Below, in pieces: positions 12,358 through 21,984 of a DNA stretch of 64,000 nt. This DNA is from Cryptomeria japonica (taxonomy: Eukaryota > Streptophyta > Pinopsida > Cupressales > Cupressaceae). Made by a program: the position numbers and the translations under genes. Within the stretch, counting starts at the first letter, position 1; each line of letters starts with the position of its first letter. The DNA lies in NCBI RefSeq assembly GCF_030272615.1, contig NC_081412.1, positions 541,280,335-541,344,334 on the forward strand, given 5' to 3'. The notes beneath the pieces were generated by a model that was not told the DNA's origin, did not search any database, and was given only the letters and a program-made list of their open reading frames with translations.

Positions 12358-12430
12358 CTTTGGAAGGCTTGCCGCCAAAGTTTCTTCTTTCTGGTTTAAA
12401 TTTGTGTCTTTGGAAGGCTTGCCGCCAAAT
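12358..12430 (+). repeat. Duplicated leader hairpin in element A
   Basis: The string CTTTGGAAGGCTTGCCGCCA occurs at 12358 and again at 12408. Its ends pair (TTTGG with CCAAA) and an inner GGC pairs with GCC around a TT loop. Two identical copies 50 bp apart, in an AT-rich leader near the primer site, suggest a dimerisation or packaging element. That role is inferred. Confidence 0.6.
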
Positions 12431-12814
12431 CTGATTTATTATTACATTGCATTCTCTATTTGTTTGTAGGTTCTAACATTTCCTTTACTTGCAAATTTTT
12501 TTTTAAAATTAAAATTCATATTGTTTCTTCATTGAATCTCTGTGTATTTAAAAAATAAAATATCAGAGCCTAACATTTTCTACAGGTTCTACCCTGTAAA
12601 AGGCATAAATCTCTCTATTTGCAGTTCTACATTGTATTTCCTTTCAAATCTGAAATCTAGTTTTTGTTATTACAAAATATAACTCTATTTCTACAAATAT
12701 TTCTATAAATCTTTCACATTTGCAAGCTTCATTGTCTTTGCAGATTTGTTAAACAAGGATTTGCAACGCCTCTATTTTTCTTTTTCTTTTTCTTCATCTG
12801 TTATTAACGTATGT

Positions 12815-13000
12815 TGTCATTCGTTTGCTGTGCTAACATCTCTGTAACTATTTCTACACATTTATTTTATTTTTTTCAACTTCTGCTGTCGTAACATCTC
12901 TGTAACTATTTCTGCACTTTTTTTTTTCTTCTGCTGTCGTAACGTCTCTGTAACTATTTCTGCACGTATTATTTTCCAACTTTTGTTGTCATAAGTCTGT
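12815..13000 (+). repeat. Degenerate tandem repeat in the element A leader
   Basis: Three to four units contain CTGCTGTCGTAACATCTCTG followed by TAACTATTTCTGCAC, with T-runs of varying length between them. Related words (AACGCCTCTG, AACGTCTCTG) recur to about 13250. Confidence 0.55.
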
Positions 13001-13683
13001 TGTACTCTTCCCTTCCCTGAACAATTTTAACGCCTCTGCAAAATCCCTTTCTCTGTACATTTGTTGGAACCTTTGCAGTCTTTTGTGTAACGTTTTCAGA
13101 ATAATAGAGCTCTAAATCATTTTCAAATATAAGTAACGTCTCTGTTTATTTTCCTATGCATCTCTGCTCAATCTGCATATCACCTATTTTATTAACACCT
13201 CTGCCCTTTTATCTCTATCATAACGTTTCTTTTCTTACGTTTAATTTCATTTCCCTTAGTATCGTTTACTGCAATTTTATAAAACTTTAATCTTCTTTTT
13301 TTTCTCACGTATAAAGTTAAGTTTCAAAAAAAAAAACTTATAAAGTTTTAGGTATATTTAAAAAGTTAATAAAGTTACACTTTTTAATACATAAAAAGCT
13401 TTAAATAGTTTATATTAAAAGTTTAAAAAGTTTATAATTTTATTTTTTTTATTTACAATAACAAATTTTATTAATATATATAGAGTTTTTTAATTATTTT
13501 TTTTAATATAAAGTTTATTTAAATAAAATTAAAGTTTAAAAAAAAAAAATCTTTAAATTTGTTATTAAAGATTAAATTTTTTTTTAATAAATTATTATTG
13601 AAATTTTTAAATCAAGGAGGTTATTTTTTTTGTTTTTTAATCAAAGGGGTAATTTTTTTTTTACTAATCATTATTTTGCTATC

Positions 13684-16232
13684 ATGTCTACATTAATTCC
13701 GAAAATTAAATTAAATAGTTCTAATTATCATTCATGGAAAACACATATTTCTTTTATTTTTCGTTTCAAGCATCTTTTGAATGTTGCAACTGATAAAACC
13801 TTTGAGCCCGCTACAACTGCTCCTCAAGCCGACCAAGATAGATGGAAGGCTCAAAATGAGGAAGCACTTGGTTTAATTGGTATTTCAATGGTTCCTGATT
13901 TGTATGTTCTAATTGGAAATTGTACAAAAGCGTATGAAGCTTGAGAAATTTTTAAAACAACTTATGATAGCTCAAATGAATCCTGAAAAATTCAGCTTCA
14001 AGATCAACTTGAAGATCTCAGGTATACAGATTTTAAAACTATGGATGAATTCTTATTAAAGTTTGATTCTGTTAATAGTCAATTAACTGGTTTAGGCGTT
14101 ACTCTAGCTAACTTACGTTTAATTCATCTTATTCTTAAAAAATGTCTTCCTCGTCAATTTCAACAATTTATTACGAATATTCATGCTCAACTTGCTATTC
14201 CTAGCTTAGCTACTCAATTAACTTATGATATTTTTCATAATTTATTGCGTCAAGAGGAAGCTAAATTAATTTAATTTGGTACTCTTAAAAGTAGTGAACA
14301 TGCTTTTATGTCTAAAAGTCAAAATCATAATAATAATTTTAGATCCAATAATAATAATCATAATCATAATCATAATAATAATCACAAATCTTCTAATTAT
14401 CAATCTCATTCTAAATCCTATCATAACAATTCTCATAATAATAATCATAATAATACGTACAATAATCAAAAGAATAATTCTCAAACAAGACCCCATTGCA
14501 CATATTGTGGGAAAGATGGACATATTACTAATAATTGTTTTAAGAAGCAAAATGGTAAAAAGCCCATGAACCAAAATAATCAAAATAGTCAACAACATAA
14601 ACCTCATTATAAGAAAGGTCATAATAATGGTAATTCATCTCATCATGCATTTACATGTACTTATAATGTTTCTCAACCACTTGAGTGGATTATTGATTCT
14701 GGTGCATCTCAACATGTTACTTCTCATAAAGAATGTTTTGAATCTTTGCATCCTGATACTTCTAATATTCCTGTTCAATTAGCTAATAATCATAGTTGCA
14801 AAGTTGAAGCTATTGGTGATGTGAATGTTCCTAATGGGAAATTACATGATGTTCTTTATGTTCCTGAATTAAAATCAAATTTGATTTCAGTTCCTAAACT
14901 TTGTCAAGATTATAAAATTAACTTCTATAGGGGCATATGTTATATCATTGATCCAAAAACTAATCATGTTATTGCTACTGCTAAAATGGATAGTGATAAC
15001 TTATTCAAGTTCTATGAATTTGCTCCTCCAAAATATTCTTTGTTTACTACTATTGATTTTACTATATGGCATGAAAGACTTGGCCATCTCAATTCTGATT
15101 ATATTTCATTGATGGAAAAAGAAAACATGGTTGATGGATTGCCTAGTATTGTTCCTTCTCAAATTGTTTGCAATGGTTGCATGGGTGGTAAGATGCATAG
15201 GGAACCCTTTCCTCATGGTCAGTCTTGGAGGGCATATACTAAATTGCATCTAGTTCATAGTGATCTCTTGGGTCCCATGGAGAATCCCTCCATCCAAGGT
15301 TCAAGGTATGCTCTTACCTTTGTTGATGATTTTTCAAGGAGAACATGGATATATTTCCTTCATAGTAAGGATCAAGTGCTTGATGTGTTTACTGAATTTC
15401 ATATGTTTGTAGAAAGGCAATCTGGTTCTAAAATTAAGATTCTTCGTACTGACAATGAAAGAGAATATGTCAATAATGCATTTAATGCTTATTTGAAATC
15501 GTTTGGAATTAAACATGAGCTTACCATTCCTTATACACCACAACAAAATGGTGTGGCAGAATGGAAGCATAGGACAATTGTTGAAATGGCTAGATGTTTA
15601 TTGCATGCAAAAACTATGGATTACAAGTTTTGGGCTGAAGCTATGGCTTGTGCAACTTATTTAATTAATAGAACACCTACCAAAGCCTTAAAGGATAAAA
15701 CTCCTGAAGAAGCTTGGTCTGGTAGAAAGCCTAATTTGCAGAATTTAAGAATTTTTGGTTCCATAGCTTATGTTCACAAACCTAAGGAGAAAAGAAAAAA
15801 ATTAGATGCTAAATCTTCTCCTTTTATTTTTGTTGGTTATGATGAAAATACTAAAGGTTATAGAGTTTACAATCCTATTACTAACAAGGTAAAAGTTGCA
15901 AGAGATGTTTGTATTGCAGAAAAAGGCATTCATGATTGTTCTAAAGTAGAGGATGATGAACTTGCTCAAAGCAAAGTTGTTGTTGTGGAGGACCAACCTC
16001 CTTCTCTTAACCCTACTCCTAATGCATCTCTTTCTATTCCTTCTAGTGATAGTGATGATAATAATAATAACTCTACTCCTCATGACTCTTCTTCTAGTGA
16101 TGAATCCATTACTTCTAAAAGAAGACCTAAATGGTTTAAATCTTTAATTCCAGATAGTGATGAATACTTAGCTAGAATGGATAGACTTCAAGATAGAAGA
16201 GTTAATTATTGTAATTATGCTTTAATGACTAC
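13684..16232 (+). pseudogene. Element A gag-protease-integrase (first part of gag-pol)
   Basis: The ATG at 13684 starts a copia Gag with the NYHSWK motif. In-frame stops are at 13942 (TGA), 13984 (TGA) and 14272 (TAA). The first two look like TGG to TGA, the last like CAA to TAA. After 14274 the frame is open. A His/Asn-rich low-complexity stretch (14320-14480) precedes the CCHC knuckle CTYCGKDGHITNNC (about 14497-14538). The aspartic protease has IIDSGASQH (about 14692). The integrase has its zinc-binding WHERLGH and CNGC (15067-15190). Its catalytic Asp (HSDLLG, about 15258), Asp (RTDNE, about 15448) and Glu (NGVAEW, about 15559) are all present. The frame enters element D at 16233 without loss of phase. 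Only the gag nonsense codons disable it. Confidence 0.93.
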
Positions 16233-17007
16233 TGTATATGGTGAAAATGGATAACAATAACAACAATATTGAAAGGCTAAATGAATCCAACCACTAAACC
16301 CTATCCTAACAATGAACAAAGATCCACCATAACATATGAAGATTACCTAAGACAATGCAAATAATTCAAAATCACAAAGATTATACCAATCACATGTCCA
16401 ATAGGGTTTTGATCTCCATTCTTCCTATCTCCATTGATCTTGCTTGATGTATATTTGCTCTCAGATTTTTATATGCACAAGAGCTCAACAAAGAACAGAA
16501 TGTGGTTGCAAGTAGGATCGTAGTGTAGCCAAGTTCTCCAAAATTGATGATTAGGGTTTGACAACGAAGAAAGCATCTTCTTAAATAGAAGACACAATAT
16601 GAAATGGAGGGTTAAGATTGAGAGGTGTAAAAAGAGAGGTCGACTAGGATTAGAGGGTAGGTAGAGGAAATACCAAAATAATGAAAGAGGTAGGTAGTGT
16701 AGGAATTAAGAGATGAATGACATGTGTCATGTGTAGAAAAAGATAATGAATTAATTAAATAAATAAAGATTTATTTAATTAATAGAAGAAATAGGACAAT
16801 TAAATAAATAAAAATATTTATTTAATTTAGGAAAGGGATAATTTAAATAAATAAATAAATAAATTTAAATGGGAAATAAGGCTAGAAGAGGATAAATGAA
16901 TTAATTAAATAAATAAAAATTTATTTAATTAATAGAAGATTTAGGCTTAGATAATTAAATAAATAAAATATTTATTTAATTAGACATGACAATTTTGGGT
17001 GTCTACA
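16233..17007 (-). repeat. 3' LTR of element D
   Basis: In sense orientation it begins TGTAGACACCCAAAATTGTC and ends CCATATACA. The end next to the element interior (16745-16985) holds five consecutive AT palindromes of the AATTAAATAAA...TTTATTTAATT type. Confidence 0.93.
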
Positions 17008-17020
17008 TTTTGCCCCTCTT
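17008..17020 (-). promoter_or_regulatory. Polypurine tract of element D
   Basis: The minus strand reads AAGAGGGGCAAAA next to the TGTAGACA of the 3' LTR. Element F has AAAGAGGGGCAAA at the same place. Confidence 0.8.
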
Positions 17021-17053
17021 TGAGACAATGCGGCTTGTCGCGTTGTTTCAAAG
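17018..17053 (+). other. Conserved 15-bp hairpin beside the element D polypurine tract
   Basis: The arms 17018-17032 and 17039-17053 pair at all 15 positions, with two G-T wobbles when read on the plus strand, around the loop GCTTGT. Element F has the same structure (46776-46811) with different bases at four pair positions. Two of these are full compensatory exchanges. Confidence 0.75.
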
Positions 17054-17107
17054 AAGATAAAATGAACTGATACAACGTTGCCCCAGAATGGGAATAATAT
17101 GCCCCCT

Positions 17108-17154
17108 CAAGAGATTGGATGAAAATGTCTGAAAAGATTGCAGACAATCTCTCG
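17108..17154 (+). other. Second hairpin after the element D polypurine tract
   Basis: CAAGAGATTG (17108-17117) faces CAATCTCTCG (17145-17154) with one mismatch. Element F has CGAGAGAT facing GGTCTCTCG at the same distance (46876-46924). Confidence 0.5.
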
Positions 17155-17252
17155 ATAAGAAAGAAAGGCTAGAATGTATTGACCGGATAAAGTGACAAAG
17201 TCATGGGATGAGAAAGACTGACTCGGGAAATGAAGGTCAGGGCTAGGGTAGG

Positions 17253-17260
17253 CTATAAGA
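17253..17260 (+). promoter_or_regulatory. Candidate TATA box of the PMD gene
   Basis: CTATAAGA lies about 95 bp upstream of the exon 1 ATG, inside the more GC-rich part of element D. The position is right for a transcript starting near 17285. Confidence 0.5.
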
Positions 17261-17526
17261 TAGACCACGGGCAAAAGACATCCTTATTGTCATCCACACC
17301 CTTACGAGATCATAGTGCAGAGCGAGCAAAGAGCAGCAGCAGTCAGCAGCGATGGCTTTCGTACACAGATTCGACCACGTTTGTCGATTTCAGAGGCCAG
17401 CAGAGGCAGGAGAGCCGGTAAGTACCACCAAACCTCCTCGTACTTTGACGCATTTTCTTTTTTGTCATTAATGCATAGTAGGTAGCAATAAATGCACTAG
17501 GAATAGGGTACCAAAAAAATACAAAA

Positions 17527-17785
17527 ATGTGCAACCGCGTCTGTGTCGGTGCCAGGCGCGTCTGTGTCCAACAGGCGCGTCTGTGTCAGTTCCAGGCGCG
17601 TATGCATCTGGGACCGCGTTTGTGCTTGATGCGGGCGCGTTTAGGTATTGTAGGGGCGTTTGTGATCCAAAATCGCGTCTGTGTACAATTTAGGCACATT
17701 TATGTCCAGAAGGCGCGTCTGTATTTTTTTAGGTGCGTCTATGCAGTCTAGAGGGGCGTTTGTGATGTAAAAACGCGTTTATGTA
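17527..17785 (+). repeat. GCGCGTCTGTGT tandem array in the PMD intron
   Basis: About 13 degenerate units of 19-20 bp carry a core GCGCGTCTGTGT that drifts to forms such as GCGTTTGTGAT. The reverse complement, ACACAGACGC, makes up two arrays at the other end of element D (31668-31810 and 33018-33262). Confidence 0.8.
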
Positions 17786-17913
17786 TGAAAATGCATGGTT
17801 TGGGTCTTCTAGGTCAAATCGGCAGTTCTGTGATGAACATACGCTGTCGATTGGATAAGCTGTTGAGAGAATACACTCAAATAGGTCCTCTAGGACGACT
17901 AGGATAGATCAAA

Positions 17914-18185
17914 GCACTTTGTGATGAACAGGGAGCACCAAGATAGAGTACTTTGTGATAAACAGGGAGTACCCAAAGCAGCACTTTGTGATGAACAGGG
18001 AGTGCGAGATGTGAGTAACACTTTGTGATGAACAGTGAGTGCCACACACGTAGTAATTTGTGATGAACAGGGAGCACTACTAGGATAGATAGCAACACTT
18101 TGTGATGAACAGTGAGTGTCACTAGGATAGATAACCATATGCATTTAGATAGCAAGTAGCATTTTGTGATAAACAGTGAATGCCA
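17914..18185 (+). repeat. Array of seven hairpin units with a constant 15-nt loop
   Basis: Each unit has a core CACTTTGTGATGAACAGGGA or a close variant, about 35-45 bp apart. In four units 5-nt arms flank a 15-nt core exactly and pair perfectly: GTACT/AGTAC (17948-17972), GCACT/AGTGC (17981-18005), ACACT/AGTGT (18095-18119) and GCATT/AATGC (18159-18183). The unit near 18018 pairs at four of five positions. Units 1 and 5 do not pair. A possible eighth, degenerate unit is at about 17830. Confidence 0.75.
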
Positions 18186-20150
18186 CGATAACTGACATGA
18201 TTGATTGTGTGACTGTAGGAGTATCTGCCTATGTTAGAGTCACGGGAGAGATTCCCGTCTACACAGAGATTGTGACCAGAGTTGTCGTTTGAGGATAGAG
18301 CGGCTATTGAGGAGATGGGCCTCAGACATGTACTATATGTGCCTGAGTTTTGGGCAAACATGGGTTTGCTGACTGCGCTGGTGGAGAGATGGCACTCTGA
18401 GACTTGCACTTTTCACTTGCCGATGGGGGAGATGACAGTGACCCTCGAAGATGTATACAGGATACTGCACATACTGATCGATGGAGAGATGATCCCATAT
18501 GATCGAGATGGAGATAGGGAGGCGCTGAGACGGGTATTTCAGGACCCTGGATTGGAGATGAGAGCAGGACATATGGCATGGGATACCATGACCGCGATAG
18601 GTTTAGCGTTGCCAGCTGTGATCAGAAGAGCCATCAGTGGGTTTTTGTGTCCAGACAGAGCGACACGGGGGTTGGTAGTGGGTTGGGGAGGAGCACTGGA
18701 GACATTGGTGACCGAGCACACCAGATATGCATGGGGTCCATGCGTCTTGGCGCATCTGTATTATGAGCTGCACCAGTTCATCTATCATGGATTAGTGGGC
18801 TTGGGTTGCGGAGTGACACTGCTACAGGTGTGGGCATATGAGCATCTGCCGATCACATGGCTGATACACTTCAGAGGCAGGGGTCACGGATGGAGCTTTA
18901 TTCACTTGTACGATATGATCACTTCACAGCCTCGGATTGGCAGGTTAGAGCACTGGAGGCGTGTGATAGATGATATTGACACAGTCATCTGGAGGCCGTA
19001 CCTAGGGTGCGAGGAGTGGGAGGATGATGTCGTGGAGCTACCATATACCTTCAAGAGCAGATATCTGATTGGGCGGACGCCCTACATATTGGAGAGGCAG
19101 CTTGTGGACAAGGTTGGCAGGCAGTTTGACAGGATCCAGAGGATGCCACGAGGCTCGGGTATGTATGCCCATACAGTCAGGGATCAGGCGCAGTTCGGAC
19201 CGTTGTTATCATATGATCAGGCTGTCACATAGCTGGCAGAGATGATGCCACTACCTTGGGATATGTGGCCAGAGATTGAGGATGCAAGTATGGATGTAGA
19301 GTACTCCGCGTATTGGGCAGAGCATCCATTTCCGCGGTTGACAGATCCGGGAGAGCTGCTGGAGGGAGAGGTTGGAGGAGATGATGATGATGGTGGTGGA
19401 GGGGATGGAGGTAGGGGCCGATGTAGGCGGAGGGGAGTAGTGGGGGAGAGGAGGGTGGCACCTCGGAGGGAGGGGGGATAGGAGGGACTAGCCCAGGTGG
19501 TGAGGGGTCGCGGTGGATTTTCTCTGCAGGTACCAGTAGCACAGGGTCCTAGAGCACAGGGATCGAGAAAGGTATAGGTGCAGGGACAGGTATAGGGACA
19601 GACACAGGTGCCAGTACAGGTACAGGTGTAGGGTCAGAGATAGGTGCAGGTACCCAGGCATGCACAGAGACAGGCATCGATTTAGGCACCGAGACAGGTA
19701 CAGGGGCAGGCACCCGCAGAGGAGGAGCCACAGGCAGAGGTTGAGGGTGGGGACCCAGAGGAGGATGAGCTGCTAGAGCTGAGGGAGATCTGCCAGGGTC
19801 AGGCAGATGAGATCCAGGAGTTGGAGCGGGAGAGGGATCATCTCAGGATCAGGCTTAGAGATACTGAGCGGGAGAGGGATCAGGCTATCCAGCGCTATAC
19901 TGAGGCTGAGACAGCTCTGAGGGCAGGGAGGCAGGTGGCAGAGGATGCAAGGGCAGGCTACGCATATGTCTTGCGAGCCAAAGAGGAGATTGGTTACTGG
20001 AGGGACCTCTACTATGGTGCAGTGCCAGTAGATCAGCAAGCGAGGAGCTTCCATAGACCATCACGGACAGCGACGGCTACGGGAGGGAGTCGGAGGAGGC
20101 AGGCATCTAGTGGTGGGGTCATGGGTCCTCCACCACCACTAGACAGGTAG

Positions 20151-21984
20151 GGTGATCCTGGAGCGGGTCCTTCTACAGCTCAGTGTCCGTCGAGGCCAGG
20201 CGGCTCCGAGGGAGGGAGTTCATCATAGCCATAGAGGGCTCCCCTTTGTATCAGTATATGTACCATTTTTGTATTGTAGACACCTATGGGTGATTTTGTA
20301 GCCATATGATTCTTTTGACATCATTGTATCATGACACATTTGATTATATATGAGAGATGATTCATTTTTTTGTGGCAGCTATATGCATGTGTACCTATAT
20401 GTGATGAGATGTTCTTATGTGATACATGTTTTATGATATGGATGCTTATATGATATGATGCAATGCAATATATTTTTGTTCTTTTATGTTTTATATGTGA
20501 TGCATGATGCAAATGTGAATGTATGTAATGCAAATGAATATGATAATGCAAATGATTATTTACATGATGGAAATGTAAGATGTGCTAACATGTGTTGTAT
20601 GCAGGATGTGATGCAATTGTGATATCTATATGTATGTATGAAATTCTTATATGTGATGATGCAGGTGTAAACTATATGAAATGCAAGTGTTTTTGATGTG
20701 TCATTATACTCAGTCATGTGATAGCGGGCTACACGGACTCGAGAAGGACAATGGAAGTCAATCAAGAAAGGGGGATGGAAGACAGAAGATATGAACATGA
20801 AAGAGCTTCTTGTGCGTTATCATCATTGAGATTTATTATGGCAAAATAGGTTATGACAATCGAGGCATTTGTTCGACCCAGAAAGTCATTGTACCTGTTT
20901 GCATGGAGATAAGACAGTCACAAACAAGGAATGCCCCAGTTCATACTAGATTCACAGTGTCCTCATATCCTTGGACAAGTCATAGCATTACTAAGAGACA
21001 ATCCACAGACAGCAAACAAAATAGGTGACGATACCCCATCCTCGCCTTTCTAGTCAAAGACATCCTGGAGATAGTATCTCTAGTCAAAGACATCCTAGAA
21101 AAGCTAAAAGACATGTCACCAAAAAGATGAAATCAAAAGAAAACCAAGACTCGACACCAACATCCACTGTAGTCCTCAAGTTTAGTGTCTCTTGTCACTT
21201 GTATAAGTCATGTTTGATTGTGGTCACAATGTTCACTTTCACAAAAGGGATAGATTAACACTGAACCATATGTTGTCTGAGTCTGTTGAAAGATTTGATT
21301 TTATTGAGGCCCATTGTTGCTGCTGTGTCCCATCTGAAACTGACTGAATCCATGAAACTGATACTTTATTGCGGAGAAGATGAAACTTTATTGCGGATCT
21401 GCGATGCAAATGTTGCTTTATTGCAGATTGTGCACGAATAGACTTGAAGAAAACTGTACTCCTCGAAACATGCGATGTTCTTAGTTCCACACCCATCACT
21501 AGATGTAGGATTTGCCTTAGTCACAGATAGGATCTGATTTTATTATGGATGGAAAGGGAGTGAAAAGGGAGGGTTATGGATGGCTAACCAATTCTTAGGT
21601 AGATCAATAACAAGCCATGATGGGAATGGGTAAGTTTATTGTGAGTGAATAGGTTGTGAGTGTGTGCAATGTGAAGGATGAAAGAGAATCCTAAAGGAGA
21701 GAGGAGCAAAGTCTCTACACATGGCGCTGGTGACCCAGTTTTCACCATGGTACTTGCCCAGGGCGCCACCAAAGTGGTTTTCACTGTTGGACGAAATTAT
21801 TTCTCTTTACTTTTTTGATTTTTCAGTTTTTTTGTGTCACAAGGCGCCTGTTTGCCAGGTTTTCACCAAGTAACGATTTTTTTGTTTTTATAATTTTTTT
21901 GTATTTTTGAAGTTTTTTGATTTTTTTTGTATTTTTGAATTTTTTTGATTTTTTTGTATTTTTGAATTAAGATGTTCTGAAAAG
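20151..21984 (+). other. Non-coding 3' region of element D between the PMD gene and integrase
   Basis: No gene is seen. 20430-20700 is rich in ATGATGCAAATG-like words. 21360-21430 has repeated CTTTATTGCGGA phrases. 21722-21860 has a GC-rich inverted-repeat motif also found in element F. 21880-21965 is a T-rich low-complexity run just before the integrase stop codon. Confidence 0.6.
21722..21768. other. Conserved GGCGC inverted repeat downstream of integrase (element D copy)
   Basis: TGGCGCTG and CAGGGCGCCA flank TTTTCACCATGGTACTTGCC. Element F has GTGGCGCTTG and CAAGGTGCCAC around nearly the same core (48981-49030). A partial second copy in D lies near 21840-21866. Confidence 0.5.

Larger units (their letters stand above)
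12140..13683 (+). other. Untranslated leader of element A
   Basis: About 1.5 kb of T-rich leader. It holds two copies of a GC-rich hairpin (12358-12430), a degenerate tandem repeat (about 12820-13000) and a very AT-rich stretch with many A/T runs (13300-13620) just before gag. Confidence 0.7.
17418..18218 (+). other. Proposed intron of the PMD gene
   Basis: It is 801 bp, GTAAGT to TGTAG, and joins two in-phase coding segments. It contains the GCGCGTCTGTGT array and the hairpin array. The poly-pyrimidine tract is weak, and a branch site cannot be assigned by eye. Confidence 0.55.
17352..20150 (+). pseudogene. Plant mobile domain (PMD) gene, antisense inside element D, two-exon model, interrupted by stops
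   Basis: Proposed exon 1 is 17352-17417: an ATG in context AGCGATGG, 22 codons, then CCG|GTAAGT. The acceptor is ...GACTGTAG|GAG at 18218, and phase 0 is kept. Exon 2 (18219-20150) encodes a PMD with ETCTFHLPMGEMTVTLEDV near residue 70, several conserved Trp (for example HGWSFIHLYD), then an Asp/Gly-rich linker (about 19375-19480) and a Val/Gln-rich repeat. A charged coiled coil (REICQGQADEIQELERERD and on) and a Pro-rich end follow. One TGA (18273) and seven TAG codons (19230, 19479, 19575, 19593, 19629, 19641, 19683) interrupt the frame, and none shifts it. PMD occurs in plant nuclear proteins (MAIN/MAIL, PP7-like) and in transposons, and its biochemical activity is unclear. The GC content is higher than in the flanks. 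The domain call is confident; the exon model is inferred. Confidence 0.8.

Noticed and set aside
14266-14622. Met/Ile-rich frames on both strands over 14266-14622
   Set aside because: Shadows of the His/Asn-rich low-complexity part of the element A gag-pol frame.
17914-18185. CRISPR-like look of regularly spaced TTTGTGATGAACAGG repeats
   Set aside because: Plant nuclear context inside a retrotransposon, degenerate repeats, spacers of unequal length that resemble each other, and no cas genes.
18322-19542. Minus-strand frames over the PMD region and Pro/Val-rich frames at 19549-19731
   Set aside because: They are antisense shadows of the PMD frame and its CAG repeat. The plus frame has the recognisable domain.
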